Source: Desulforamulus hydrothermalis Lam5 = DSM 18033 (GTDB lineage: Bacteria > Bacillota > Desulfotomaculia > Desulfotomaculales > Desulfotomaculaceae). From it: a stretch of DNA of 64,000 nt. A program made the position numbers and the translations under genes. Of this stretch, positions 56,912-64,000 are shown one piece after another. How positions within the stretch are numbered: position 1 is the first letter of the stretch; every line of letters begins with the position of its first letter. Location of the stretch: NCBI RefSeq assembly GCF_000315365.1, contig NZ_CAOS01000014.1, positions 1-64,000 of the forward strand, given 5' to 3'. The notes under the pieces were generated by a model, which was not told the origin of the DNA, ran no database searches, and saw only the letters and a list, made by a program, of their open reading frames with translations.

Positions 56912-56912
56912 T

Positions 56913-57224
56913 TTGCAAGTTATTACTTTTGGCAAACTACAGGCCCAGGATGGCCAAGGCGATGCTTTAATGGACATTATACGGCAGCACATGGACTATC
57001 TCAAACAGCAGCCAGGTCTGGTGCAGGGGTATGTGGCCAGGTGTAACGGCAACAGCAACAAATTCCTGGTTGTTTCTGTCTGGGCTAACGAGGAAGCCCA
57101 GCAGGCAGCCATGACCAGGCTGAGCACCGACCCGGAAGCTACCAAGGGATTTCTCCAAATGATGCAGTTGCTGAACGGGCAGCCGGATTTTGGTAATTAT
57201 ACGGTGGAGAGCATCGTAAAATAG
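56913..57224 (+). CDS. Small ABM-like (dimeric alpha-beta barrel) protein
   Basis: A 103-residue protein with the pattern of the antibiotic-biosynthesis-monooxygenase fold: ITFGKLQAQDGQGDALMDII, QQPGLVQGYVARC, KFLVVSVWANEEAQQAAMTR, TDPEATKGFLQMM. It starts at TTG 56913, one base after the bshA stop, behind GGGAGGG, so it is probably co-translated with bshA. The activity is unknown; the fold call rests on pattern only. Confidence 0.65.
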   Translation: MQVITFGKLQAQDGQGDALMDIIRQHMDYLKQQPGLVQGYVARCNGNSNKFLVVSVWANEEAQQAAMTRLSTDPEATKGFLQMMQLLNGQPDFGNYTVESIVK

Positions 57225-57258
57225 AATAAGTTTCGGAAAACAGGTAAGGGGTGATGCC

Positions 57259-58053
57259 ATGTTTGACTTGCGGCAGGCGGCAGCCGGTACCGTTGTGGTG
57301 GCAGCTGCGGCGGTGGTTGATGTGCTGGAGCAACCGGAGGCGGGCATTCCCCTGGTAACCCAGTTGCTCATGGGCTGGCCGGCTCAAGTTTTGGGGCTGG
57401 AGGGAGACTGGTTTCATATTCAGGCCCAAGATGGTTCACCGGGATGGGCCAGAGTAGAAAACTTTTGTTTACCTTGCTGGCCCACAAACACTATGACGGT
57501 TCAGATCACCAGGGCTGCCGCCCCTTTATTTGCGGCATCCCGATCCTCAGCGGGCAGTTGCGGCACTTTGTTTTTGGGCAGCCGGCTGCCACTGCTGGAC
57601 GAAGATAAAGACTTTTTGCGGGTAGCTCTGCCCCAAGGAGACAGTGCACTGGTACGCCGGCAAGATGCCGCTGTTTTTTATGCTGACCAACCGGTTGACC
57701 AACAGCAAATTGTTTCGACCGCCGGGCTTTATTTGGGTGCTTCTTATCTCTGGGGCGGCATGACCGTACAAGGGATAGACTGTTCAGGTCTGACTTATAT
57801 GGCTTATTATGCCAACGGCATTCAATTGCCCAGGGATGCCCAGGATCAATATAAAGCGGGGGTACCGGTTACAGATTTAATCATGGGTGATCTGGTGTTT
57901 TTTTCCACCATTGTTCCCGGCCCCTCGCATGTTGGTCTTTATTTAGAAAACGGTTTATTTCTCAACGCCCGGACCAAAGAAGGGGTAACGGTTTCTTCCC
58001 TGTCTGACGGTTTTTTTGCCAGCCGTTACCTGGGGGCCAGGCGGTATTTGTAA
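57259..58053 (+). CDS. SH3b-NlpC/P60 cysteine peptidase, YkfC-like
   Basis: The 264 residues have two bacterial SH3-like segments (~10-75 and ~80-140; LLMGWPAQVLGLEGDWFHIQ, LGSRLPLLDEDKDFLRVALP) and a C-terminal NlpC/P60 domain. The catalytic Cys is in QGIDCSGLTYMAY (~175) and the His in PSHVGLYLENG (~225). The usual third residue (His in FIHA) appears as Asn in FLNAR. There is no signal peptide. Together these fit cytoplasmic gamma-D-Glu-diamino acid endopeptidases that recycle wall peptides. ATG 57259 follows AAGGGGTGA. Confidence 0.83.
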   Translation: MFDLRQAAAGTVVVAAAAVVDVLEQPEAGIPLVTQLLMGWPAQVLGLEGDWFHIQAQDGSPGWARVENFCLPCWPTNTMTVQITRAAAPLFAASRSSAGSCGTLFLGSRLPLLDEDKDFLRVALPQGDSALVRRQDAAVFYADQPVDQQQIVSTAGLYLGASYLWGGMTVQGIDCSGLTYMAYYANGIQLPRDAQDQYKAGVPVTDLIMGDLVFFSTIVPGPSHVGLYLENGLFLNARTKEGVTVSSLSDGFFASRYLGARRYL

Positions 58054-58099
58054 AATTAAGCCAGGTTGTCTGTTATTTTACCACGCCGGGCTGATGTTT

Positions 58100-58108
58100 T
58101 GGTATAAT
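58100..58108 (+). promoter_or_regulatory. Extended -10 promoter for the DUF2225 gene
   Basis: TGGTATAAT (TATAAT at 58103-58108 with TG one base upstream) lies 35 bp before the start codon. No convincing -35 is present. Confidence 0.5.
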
Positions 58109-58142
58109 AAGGTTGATAACTTCATTGGTAGGTGCATCAGAC

Positions 58143-58832
58143 ATGCAAGTTAGCGAAGAAATGATCTTTCATATTAAGGTAATCTGCCCCAACTGCGGCC
58201 AAGAATTTTTACACCCGGAAGTAAAAACCAAATATATTGCTGTGGAAAAACAAGACAGTGATTTCTGCGCTTACTACAGCAGCATTAATCCCATCTTTTA
58301 CGATGTAATGGTCTGTAAGCATTGCGGCTACGCTTTTACTAAAGAAACCAACCTGCCTTTAAAGGAACCGGAAAAAGCAGCCATCAACACTTTGCTGTCC
58401 GGCTGGCACACCGACGGTTCCCGGTACGGCGGTTTAAGGACACTGGAGCAGGCCGTTAAGGCCTACAATTTGGCTATCCTTTGCCAGGAATTGCGCAATG
58501 CTAAAGATTCTGTAAAAGGGTCCCTGTACCTCCGGTTGGGCTGGCTGTACCGTTACCAGGGTAAGCAAGCCGATGAAGCCAAGGCTTTGCAGCGAGCCCT
58601 GGAATTTTTAAAGCGGGCTTATGAAAGGGAGTCCTCCTCGGAAGTTAAAAAGGAACTGCGCATGATGTACTTAATCGGGGATTTATCTTACCGCAGCGGC
58701 GATTTAAAAGAAGCGGTAAAATGGTTTCAGGCAGTTACCCAGCACCCGGCAGCGGACAGTTACCCGGTTTTTGCCCGCATGTCCCGTGCCCGCTGGCAAG
58801 ACATCCGGGAGGAAATTAAACAACAGGGCTAG
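58143..58832 (+). CDS. DUF2225 zinc-ribbon/TPR-like protein
   Basis: The 229 residues begin with a two-part zinc ribbon (VICPNCGQEFLHPEV and VMVCKHCGYAFTKET). The rest is helical, with TPR-like repeats (SLYLRLGWLYRYQGKQADE, LIGDLSYRSGDLKEAVKWF). This is DUF2225, common in Firmicutes and of unknown function. I chose ATG 58143, with TAGGTG upstream, over TTG 58113, which lies only a few bases past the -10 element. Confidence 0.85.
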   Translation: MQVSEEMIFHIKVICPNCGQEFLHPEVKTKYIAVEKQDSDFCAYYSSINPIFYDVMVCKHCGYAFTKETNLPLKEPEKAAINTLLSGWHTDGSRYGGLRTLEQAVKAYNLAILCQELRNAKDSVKGSLYLRLGWLYRYQGKQADEAKALQRALEFLKRAYERESSSEVKKELRMMYLIGDLSYRSGDLKEAVKWFQAVTQHPAADSYPVFARMSRARWQDIREEIKQQG

Positions 58833-58866
58833 ACAACAAAGCAGTTGCTCAAGGCGGTGAGGGAAA

Positions 58867-61800
58867 CTGGCTACGCAATTTGTTCACCTGCACCTGCACA
58901 CCGAATACAGTTTGTTGGACGGGGCCGCCCGCATCAGCCAGGCTGCCAGGTTGGCCAGGGAATGCGGCATGAACGCCCTGGCCATCACTGACCACGGCTG
59001 CATGTACGGGGCAATTGATTTTTATAAAGCCTGCCATAAAGAAGGCATTAAACCAATCCTGGGGTGCGAAGTTTATGTGGCCCCCCGCCGGCGTACCGAC
59101 CGGGTGCCTAAGCTGGATGACCGGCTCTATCACCTGGTTTTGCTGGCGGAAAATCAAAAGGGATACAAAAACCTGCTGAAATTGGTTTCCCTTGGTTATA
59201 CCGAGGGGTTTTATTATAAGCCGAGAATAGATAAGGAATTATTGGCCCGCTACCAGGAAGGCTTAATTGCCCTGAGCGGCTGCCTGGCAGGAGAAGTGGC
59301 GGATAAAATTTTAAACGGGCAGCCGGATCAGGCCCGCCGGGCTGCCGGCGAATACCGGGAAATTTTCGGACCGGACCGCTTTTTCTTAGAACTGCAGGAT
59401 CACGGTTACCAGGAACAGCGCCTGGTCAACCGGGAGCTTTTGCAGATGGCCGGGCAGTTGGATATTCCCCTGGTGGCCACCAACGATGTGCATTATTTAA
59501 AACCGGAGCATGCAGAGATCCAGGATGTTTTGCTGTGTATTCAAACAGGTAAAAGTATTAACACACCCGGGCGGATGAAATTTGATTCCCGGGAATTGTA
59601 TTTAAAAACCCCCCATGAGATGAACCTGTTATTTGGGGAAGTGCCGGCAGCTCTGCAGAACACGGTTGCTATTGCCGACCGCTGTCAGGTGGAAATTGAG
59701 TTTGGCCGCCTGCACTTGCCTTATTTCACTGTTCCGGACGGCTTTACGCCGGCCGCCTACCTAAGACAGCAGTGTTTGGCCGGAGCGGTAAAACGGTACG
59801 GTCACTGTACCGGGGCAGTGCAGGAGAGGCTGGAATATGAGCTAAAAGTAATCGGCCAGATGGGTTATGACGAATATTTCCTCATTGTGTGGGATTTTAT
59901 CCGTTATGCCCGGCAGCAGGGCATTGCTGTAGGCCCGGGACGCGGCTCCGCTGCCGGCAGTATAGTGGCTTATGTATTGGAAATAACGAACATTGACCCG
60001 CTGCAGTACGGTTTGCTGTTTGAACGTTTCTTAAACCCGGAGCGCATTTCGATGCCCGATATAGATATTGATTTTGATTATGAGCGCCGGGGTGAAGTTA
60101 TTGAGTATATTGTGCAAAAATACGGAGCTGACCGGGTAGCCCAGATTATTACCTTTGGCACCATGGCGGCCCGGGCTGCCATCCGTGATGTGGGACGGGC
60201 CCTGGACATGCCCTATGGAGATGTGGACAAGGTAGCCAAACTGGTACCCATGGAACTGAATATGACCATCGCTAAAGCGTTGGCTGGGTCACCGGATTTG
60301 AAAGCAATTTATGAACAGAACCCGGAGGTAAAGCGGCTTATTGATACAGCCATGGAACTGGAGGGCATGCCCCGGCATGCTTCCACCCATGCGGCAGGCG
60401 TGGTGATTGCCAGGGAGCCCTTGGTGGAATATCTGCCCCTCAGCAAAACTTCCGACGGGTTGGTCACCACCCAGTTTCCTATGACCACCGTGGAGGAGCT
60501 GGGCCTGCTTAAAATGGATTTATTAGGGCTGCGCAACCTGACAGTAATCAGTGAAGCTGTCAATTTGATTAAGCAACTCCGGGGCAAGCAGCCGGACATC
60601 AACCGGCTGCCGCTGGATGACCGGGTCACCTATGACATGCTGGCCCGGGGCGAAGGGGTCGGTGTTTTTCAGTTGGAAAGCAGCGGCATGCGCAGCATTC
60701 TAAGGGAACTAAAACCCAATGCCTTTGAAGATATTGTGGCCCTGGTGGCTTTATACCGGCCCGGCCCCCTGGGCAGCGGCATGGTGGAGGATTTTATTCA
60801 GCGCAAGCACGGGCAAACCCGGGTAGATTACTTTCACCCGGATTTGGCACCCATCCTGCGGGAGACCTACGGGGTTATTCTATACCAGGAACAGGTTATG
60901 ATGATAGCCAGGGTGATGGCGGGTTACACCCTGGGTCAGGCAGATTCTCTGCGGAAGGCCATGGGCAAAAAAATTCCCCAAATGATGGCCATGCACCGGC
61001 AATGGTTTATTGACGGCACAACTACAGACGAGAAGGGCCGGCCGCTGGCCAATGCCATTCCGGGAGCGGTGGCCAGGGGCTATGACCGCCGGCTGGCGGA
61101 AAAAATGTTTGACCTTATGGAATACTTTGCCGGGTATGGTTTTAACAAGTCCCACTCGGCAGCCTATGCCCTGGTATCTTACCAGACGGCCTATTTAAAG
61201 GCCAACTACCCGGTGGAGTATATGACCGCCCTGTTAACCTCGGTGCGGGACAACACCGACAAAGTGGTGCTGTACATTGAGGAATGCCGCCGCATGGGCA
61301 TTCAAGTGCTGCCGCCTGATATTAACCACAGCGGCGAAAATTTTACAGCCCTGCAGGGGGCGATTCGGTTTGGCCTGGCAGCAGTGAAAAATGTAGGTTT
61401 AGGTGCGGTGCAATCCATTATACAGACCCGGCAAAAGGACGGTCCCTTTACCTCCTTTGCTGATTTTTGCAGCCGGGTTGACAGCCGGTTGGCTAACCGG
61501 CGCGTACTGGAAAGTTTGATCAAAGCCGGTGCCCTGGATGCCCTGGGGCATCGCTCACAGCTGTTAGCGGCGCTGGATGCCGGTATGGAATATGCCGCCC
61601 GCATCCAGCGGGATCGGCAGCAGGGCCAGGTTAATTTATTTGACTTAATGCCGGATGTGCCGGTTCAGGGGGCTGAACTGCAGCTGCCCGAGGTGCCCAA
61701 GTTAAGCCCCAAGCAGCAGCTGGAGTTTGAGAAAGAAGCCCTGGGCTTGTATCTGTCCGGCCATCCATTGTCAGAGTACAGTTGGCTGTTAGAGGCTTTG

Positions 61801-62496
61801 GATGTGCAGCGGGTGGCCCAGTTGCCTGAAATGCCGGACGGCAGCCCGCTGCTGCTGGCTGGCCTGACCGCAGCCGTAAAAAGAATTACTTCCCGTAAGG
61901 GTGAACCCATGGCTTTTATTAACCTGGAGGATTTGACCGGCAATTGCGAAGTGGTGGTATTTCCGGAAGTTTACCGCCGCTACGGCAAAGTTCTCGAGAG
62001 CAAACAACCCCTTTTACTGAAGGGCCGGGTCAGCAATAACGGGGAGGAAGTTAAAGGGCTGGCCGAAGAAATAATAGCCATCGAGCAATTGGAATGCCAG
62101 TTATGGCTGAAAATAAAGGAAACCGACACCGCCACCCGGCAACAGCTGGTGACGTTATTAACCGGTTATACGGGCAACACACCGGTTTTCCTGTATGATC
62201 CGGAGCAGCAAAGGGCCCATCCGTTGGAAAAGCGGCTGTGGGTCACCCCGCAAGCAGAACTCAAAGGGGCCCTGGTTAATCTGGTAGGGCAGGATAATGT
62301 GCGGCTGCGCTGCCAGCTGCCGGGCCGCCTGCCGGTAGCTGCCGCCAGGGATTACCGGCTGCGGGAAACTCCTGCCGGATCAATACAGGCACCCGGTGAA
62401 CCGGCCCCCCCGGTTACCCGGCCTGCCGGCTCACCCTCTGACAGTTCTTTTCAACCGGACTTTTATCCTGTACCGAACAGTTTGCTTGATTTGTAA
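58867..62496 (+). CDS. dnaE: DNA polymerase III alpha subunit DnaE, probable CTG start
   Basis: A replicative polymerase of ~1209 residues. The PHP domain opens FVHLHLHTEYSLLDGAARIS, essential and conserved. The polymerase active site has GPGRGSAAGSIVAYVLEI and the catalytic aspartates of PDIDIDFDYERR (~400/402). HhH and OB-fold regions (VFPEVYRRYGKVLE near 1040) follow. An in-frame TGA at 58858-58860 limits the start, and the first ATG/GTG/TTG (TTG 58912) would remove the PHP histidines. The only candidate between is CTG 58867, placed behind GGCGGTGAGG. The inferred start is therefore CTG. Confidence 0.9.
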   Translation: MATQFVHLHLHTEYSLLDGAARISQAARLARECGMNALAITDHGCMYGAIDFYKACHKEGIKPILGCEVYVAPRRRTDRVPKLDDRLYHLVLLAENQKGYKNLLKLVSLGYTEGFYYKPRIDKELLARYQEGLIALSGCLAGEVADKILNGQPDQARRAAGEYREIFGPDRFFLELQDHGYQEQRLVNRELLQMAGQLDIPLVATNDVHYLKPEHAEIQDVLLCIQTGKSINTPGRMKFDSRELYLKTPHEMNLLFGEVPAALQNTVAIADRCQVEIEFGRLHLPYFTVPDGFTPAAYLRQQCLAGAVKRYGHCTGAVQERLEYELKVIGQMGYDEYFLIVWDFIRYARQQGIAVGPGRGSAAGSIVAYVLEITNIDPLQYGLLFERFLNPERISMPDIDIDFDYERRGEVIEYIVQKYGADRVAQIITFGTMAARAAIRDVGRALDMPYGDVDKVAKLVPMELNMTIAKALAGSPDLKAIYEQNPEVKRLIDTAMELEGMPRHASTHAAGVVIAREPLVEYLPLSKTSDGLVTTQFPMTTVEELGLLKMDLLGLRNLTVISEAVNLIKQLRGKQPDINRLPLDDRVTYDMLARGEGVGVFQLESSGMRSILRELKPNAFEDIVALVALYRPGPLGSGMVEDFIQRKHGQTRVDYFHPDLAPILRETYGVILYQEQVMMIARVMAGYTLGQADSLRKAMGKKIPQMMAMHRQWFIDGTTTDEKGRPLANAIPGAVARGYDRRLAEKMFDLMEYFAGYGFNKSHSAAYALVSYQTAYLKANYPVEYMTALLTSVRDNTDKVVLYIEECRRMGIQVLPPDINHSGENFTALQGAIRFGLAAVKNVGLGAVQSIIQTRQKDGPFTSFADFCSRVDSRLANRRVLESLIKAGALDALGHRSQLLAALDAGMEYAARIQRDRQQGQVNLFDLMPDVPVQGAELQLPEVPKLSPKQQLEFEKEALGLYLSGHPLSEYSWLLEALDVQRVAQLPEMPDGSPLLLAGLTAAVKRITSRKGEPMAFINLEDLTGNCEVVVFPEVYRRYGKVLESKQPLLLKGRVSNNGEEVKGLAEEIIAIEQLECQLWLKIKETDTATRQQLVTLLTGYTGNTPVFLYDPEQQRAHPLEKRLWVTPQAELKGALVNLVGQDNVRLRCQLPGRLPVAAARDYRLRETPAGSIQAPGEPAPPVTRPAGSPSDSSFQPDFYPVPNSLLDL

Positions 62497-62499
62497 CCG

Positions 62500-62537
62500 C
62501 CAAAGACCGGACCCTTGAGGTCCGGTCTTTGGCCTGT
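62500..62537 (+). terminator. Terminator after dnaE
   Basis: A perfect 14-bp stem CCAAAGACCGGACC/GGTCCGGTCTTTGG (62500-62532, loop CTTGA) is followed by CCTGTTTG. The very stable stem compensates for the short T tract. Confidence 0.8.
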
Positions 62538-62554
62538 TTGCAGGGGCGGTTAAC

Positions 62555-62584
62555 TTGTGTCAATCCTTGTCCGGCTGGTATAAT
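62555..62584 (+). promoter_or_regulatory. Promoter for the TrkA-C membrane protein gene
   Basis: TTGTGT (62555-62560), 18 bp, then TATAAT (62579-62584), 29 bp before the start codon. Confidence 0.6.
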
Positions 62585-62613
62585 CATCTCACCAAGTCGA
62601 GGGAGGTTGAACC

Positions 62614-63282
62614 ATGAGCCTGGTTTTCCTGGTATGCTTTCTGCTGGTGCTGGTGATTATCGTAGAAATTTCTGCCATTGCCTTAAAGTTGACCGGCATG
62701 GAGCTGCATGTGGCGCGGTTTCAGGCCCTTTCAGCCCTGGTTACGGTAGGCTACACCACTTCGGATTCGGAAGAAGTGGTAAAACACCATGTGCGGCGGC
62801 GCATCATCATGGTGCTGATGGTGCTGGGTTACCTGGGAACCGCTACCATTGTCACCGCCCTGATTAATATTATGCGACACCCCCTGACGCTGCTGCAGGT
62901 GGGCACGGCCCTTGTCATTGTGTTGCTGGCCTTTAGTTTAGTATCCAGCCGCCGGTTGCGCGTGCACCTGGACCGGGGCATTGAAAGGCAGTTATCGCGC
63001 CACCGGTTGCTGCAAAAAAAATCGGTGGAAGAGGTTTTGAAGTTAGACCGGCATTACGGGGTGGCGGAGGTGAGATTGCAGGCCGGCAGTCATCTGGTGG
63101 GCCAAACCATTGCCGCCAGTAAAATCAGGGATCAGGATATTTTTATCCTGGCCATCGAACGGTCGGATGCCTTTATACATTCGCCCAGGGGCAGCCAGGT
63201 GCTGCAAGCAGGTGACAAGCTGATTGTCTATGGCAACATGCAGAACATTCACCTGTTGCTGTGTTCGGACTGTTACCGCTGA
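62614..63282 (+). CDS. Membrane protein with a C-terminal TrkA-C domain
   Basis: The 222 residues have three N-terminal helices (LVFLVCFLLVLVIIVEI; IIMVLMVLGYLGTATIVTAL; TALVIVLLAFSLV) and an extramembrane linker. From ~140 they carry a TrkA-C/RCK-C domain: VAEVRLQAGSHLVGQTIAAS, FILAIERSDAFIHSPRGSQV, LQAGDKLIVYGN. RCK-C domains bind ligands such as cyclic di-AMP in K+ transport systems. There is no transporter core, so it is probably a regulatory or sensing protein. GGGAGG precedes ATG 62614. Confidence 0.75.
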   Translation: MSLVFLVCFLLVLVIIVEISAIALKLTGMELHVARFQALSALVTVGYTTSDSEEVVKHHVRRRIIMVLMVLGYLGTATIVTALINIMRHPLTLLQVGTALVIVLLAFSLVSSRRLRVHLDRGIERQLSRHRLLQKKSVEEVLKLDRHYGVAEVRLQAGSHLVGQTIAASKIRDQDIFILAIERSDAFIHSPRGSQVLQAGDKLIVYGNMQNIHLLLCSDCYR

Positions 63283-63304
63283 CCCAGGCAATTATTGATC
63301 AAAC

Positions 63305-63333
63305 TTGTCAAAGATTATTAAATATGATATGAT
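63305..63333 (+). promoter_or_regulatory. Promoter of mtrB
   Basis: TTGTCA (63305-63310), exactly 17 bp, TATGAT (63328-63333), 40 bp ahead of the mtrB start codon. Confidence 0.78.
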
Positions 63334-63372
63334 TGGTCTGACAAAAAGAGGAAATTGGACGGGGTGAATCCG

Positions 63373-63609
63373 ATGACGGACAGATCTGATATAACGGGTG
63401 ATTATGTGGTGGTCAAGGCGCTGGAAAACGGCGTGACCATTATTGGCTTAACCAGGGGGGGCGTCACAAAATTTCACCACACAGAAAAACTTGACAAAGG
63501 TGAAATTATGATTGCCCAGTTCACCGAACATACCTCGGCTATCAAGATTCGGGGGCGGGCGGAGTTGTTAACCAAGCACGGCAAAATCCGCACAGAGGTT
63601 GATTCTTAG
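63373..63609 (+). CDS. mtrB: Tryptophan RNA-binding attenuation protein TRAP
   Basis: TRAP forms an 11-subunit ring that, with tryptophan bound, wraps (G/U)AG-repeat RNA and represses trp genes. The 78 residues match Bacillus MtrB closely: [52 protein letters not shown]. The tryptophan-binding Thr/His loops and the RNA-binding Lys (EKLDKGE) and Lys-x-Arg (KIRG) are retained. I chose ATG 63373, with GGGGTGA upstream, over an earlier in-frame start that overlaps that site. No trp gene or GAG-repeat leader was seen in the window. Confidence 0.92.
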   Translation: MTDRSDITGDYVVVKALENGVTIIGLTRGGVTKFHHTEKLDKGEIMIAQFTEHTSAIKIRGRAELLTKHGKIRTEVDS

Positions 63610-63619
63610 ATAGCCGCCG

Positions 63620-63655
63620 TATCCAGAGACAGTTCTCTGGATATACTTATTTTTG
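63620..63655 (+). terminator. Terminator after mtrB
   Basis: TATCCAGAGA-CAGT-TCTCTGGATA, a perfect 10-bp stem (63620-63643), is followed by TACTTATTTTT. Confidence 0.85.
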
Positions 63656-63768
63656 TGGGGAAAAAGAGGAATACCTGCTCCAGGAATAGAAACATCTATA
63701 ACTACAAACCAACAAAATGGACTCATTTGCTTATAATTTATTATGTAATTCAAGGGGGCCAGTAACAA

Positions 63769-63960
63769 GTGTGGACGGTGGTATATATTGCGCCAAATAA
63801 AAAACAAGCCGAACGATTACAACAAATGCTACAGCAAGAGGGCTTGCTGGTAAAATTACGCAATATCGGACTGCCGAGCGGCAATGATAACGGAGCGGTA
63901 GAAATCCTGGTACCTGAATCTGAGGTTGACGAAGCATTGGAAATAATTAACACTGTATAA
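63769..63960 (+). CDS. Small DUF2007-like protein
   Basis: A 63-residue protein (WTVVYIAPNKKQAERLQQML, LLVKLRNIG, GAVEILVPESEVDEALEII) with the beta-alpha-beta pattern of DUF2007/putative signal-transducing proteins. The function is unknown. It starts at GTG 63769 behind AAGGGGG. A further gene seems to begin 28 bp downstream. Confidence 0.7.
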   Translation: MWTVVYIAPNKKQAERLQQMLQQEGLLVKLRNIGLPSGNDNGAVEILVPESEVDEALEIINTV

Positions 63961-63988
63961 TGGATGACAGCTAAGGGAGAGGTGAGTC

Positions 63989-64000
63989 TTGGTTTTAGAG
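63989..64000 (+). CDS. Start of a further gene, cut by the window end
   Basis: GGGAGAGGTG (63975-63984) is followed 4 bp later by TTG GTT TTA GAG, reading MVLE. Only four codons are visible, so no product can be named. The strong ribosome binding site is the reason for calling it. Confidence 0.45.

Overview
The window reads as a chromosomal segment of an anaerobic, spore-former-type Clostridium relative, most likely a Peptococcaceae / Desulfotomaculum–Pelotomaculum-like Firmicute. That placement is an inference. It rests on moderately high GC, frequent TTG/GTG starts behind strong GGAGG-type ribosome binding sites, a guanine+PRPP tandem riboswitch on the purine genes, a HisZ/short-HisG pair with a YerC-type regulator, GatCAB, SLH-domain surface proteins, bacillithiol genes and a TRAP (MtrB) protein. 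No tRNA, rRNA or CRISPR array was found. Apart from the first 0.5 kb, the sequence looks finished and dense with genes.

Layout. 1-1385 is a damaged edge: about 400 bases of homopolymer-rich, probably low-quality sequence running into the 3' part of an IS21-family istB, the IS right end, and a gene truncated by that IS. 1430-2977 is a 1-pyrroline-5-carboxylate dehydrogenase. 3341-16888 is the purine regulon: promoter, guanine aptamer, PRPP (ykkC-type) aptamer, terminator, then a purine-base permease and purE-B-C-S-Q-L-F-M-N-H-D. 17366-25571 holds yerC-hisZ and then, behind its own promoter and candidate operators, hisG-D-C-B-H-A-F-IE. 25843-33786 carries pcrA, amj, ligA and two exported proteins (PQQ-type propeller, SLH protein). 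34045-42306 carries ridA (minus strand), gatCAB and a four-gene cluster with a NifV-like synthase, a LeuCD-type aconitase and a dehydrogenase bearing isocitrate-specific residues. 42464-54905 is a mixture dominated by alpha-glucan functions (stand-alone starch-binding domain, GT4 glycosyltransferase, nucleotidyltransferase/mutase fusion, DUF4912, GH57), plus an AlaX editing protein, a minus-strand trmL-nth-CoA-binding cluster, a split LysO exporter and a CPBP protease. 55059-64000 has bshB-bshA, an ABM-fold protein, an NlpC/P60 peptidase, a DUF2225 protein, dnaE, a TrkA-C membrane protein, mtrB and a small DUF2007-like protein.

The most unusual feature is a family of five related repeats (A-E, between 16.9 and 42.5 kb). 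Each lies 3' of a plus-strand gene and all are in the same orientation. They have inverted-repeat ends close to CAGAGTGTCGACAAA and a long palindromic core. The two best-preserved copies are flanked by exact 18- and 22-bp direct repeats, and each repeat is a complete transcription-terminator hairpin. This looks like a MITE-like structured element that inserts at intrinsic terminators and duplicates the terminator. The long form folds into a branched structure with two hairpins capped by AGGA-containing loops. The short form in copy E matches a 150-bp deletion between CTGTCGG repeats.

Other points are the Boolean-type guanine/PRPP control of purine synthesis, a dnaE whose conserved start implies a CTG initiator, a probable (Re-)citrate-to-2-oxoglutarate cluster, TRAP outside Bacillus, and bacillithiol genes in a probable anaerobe.
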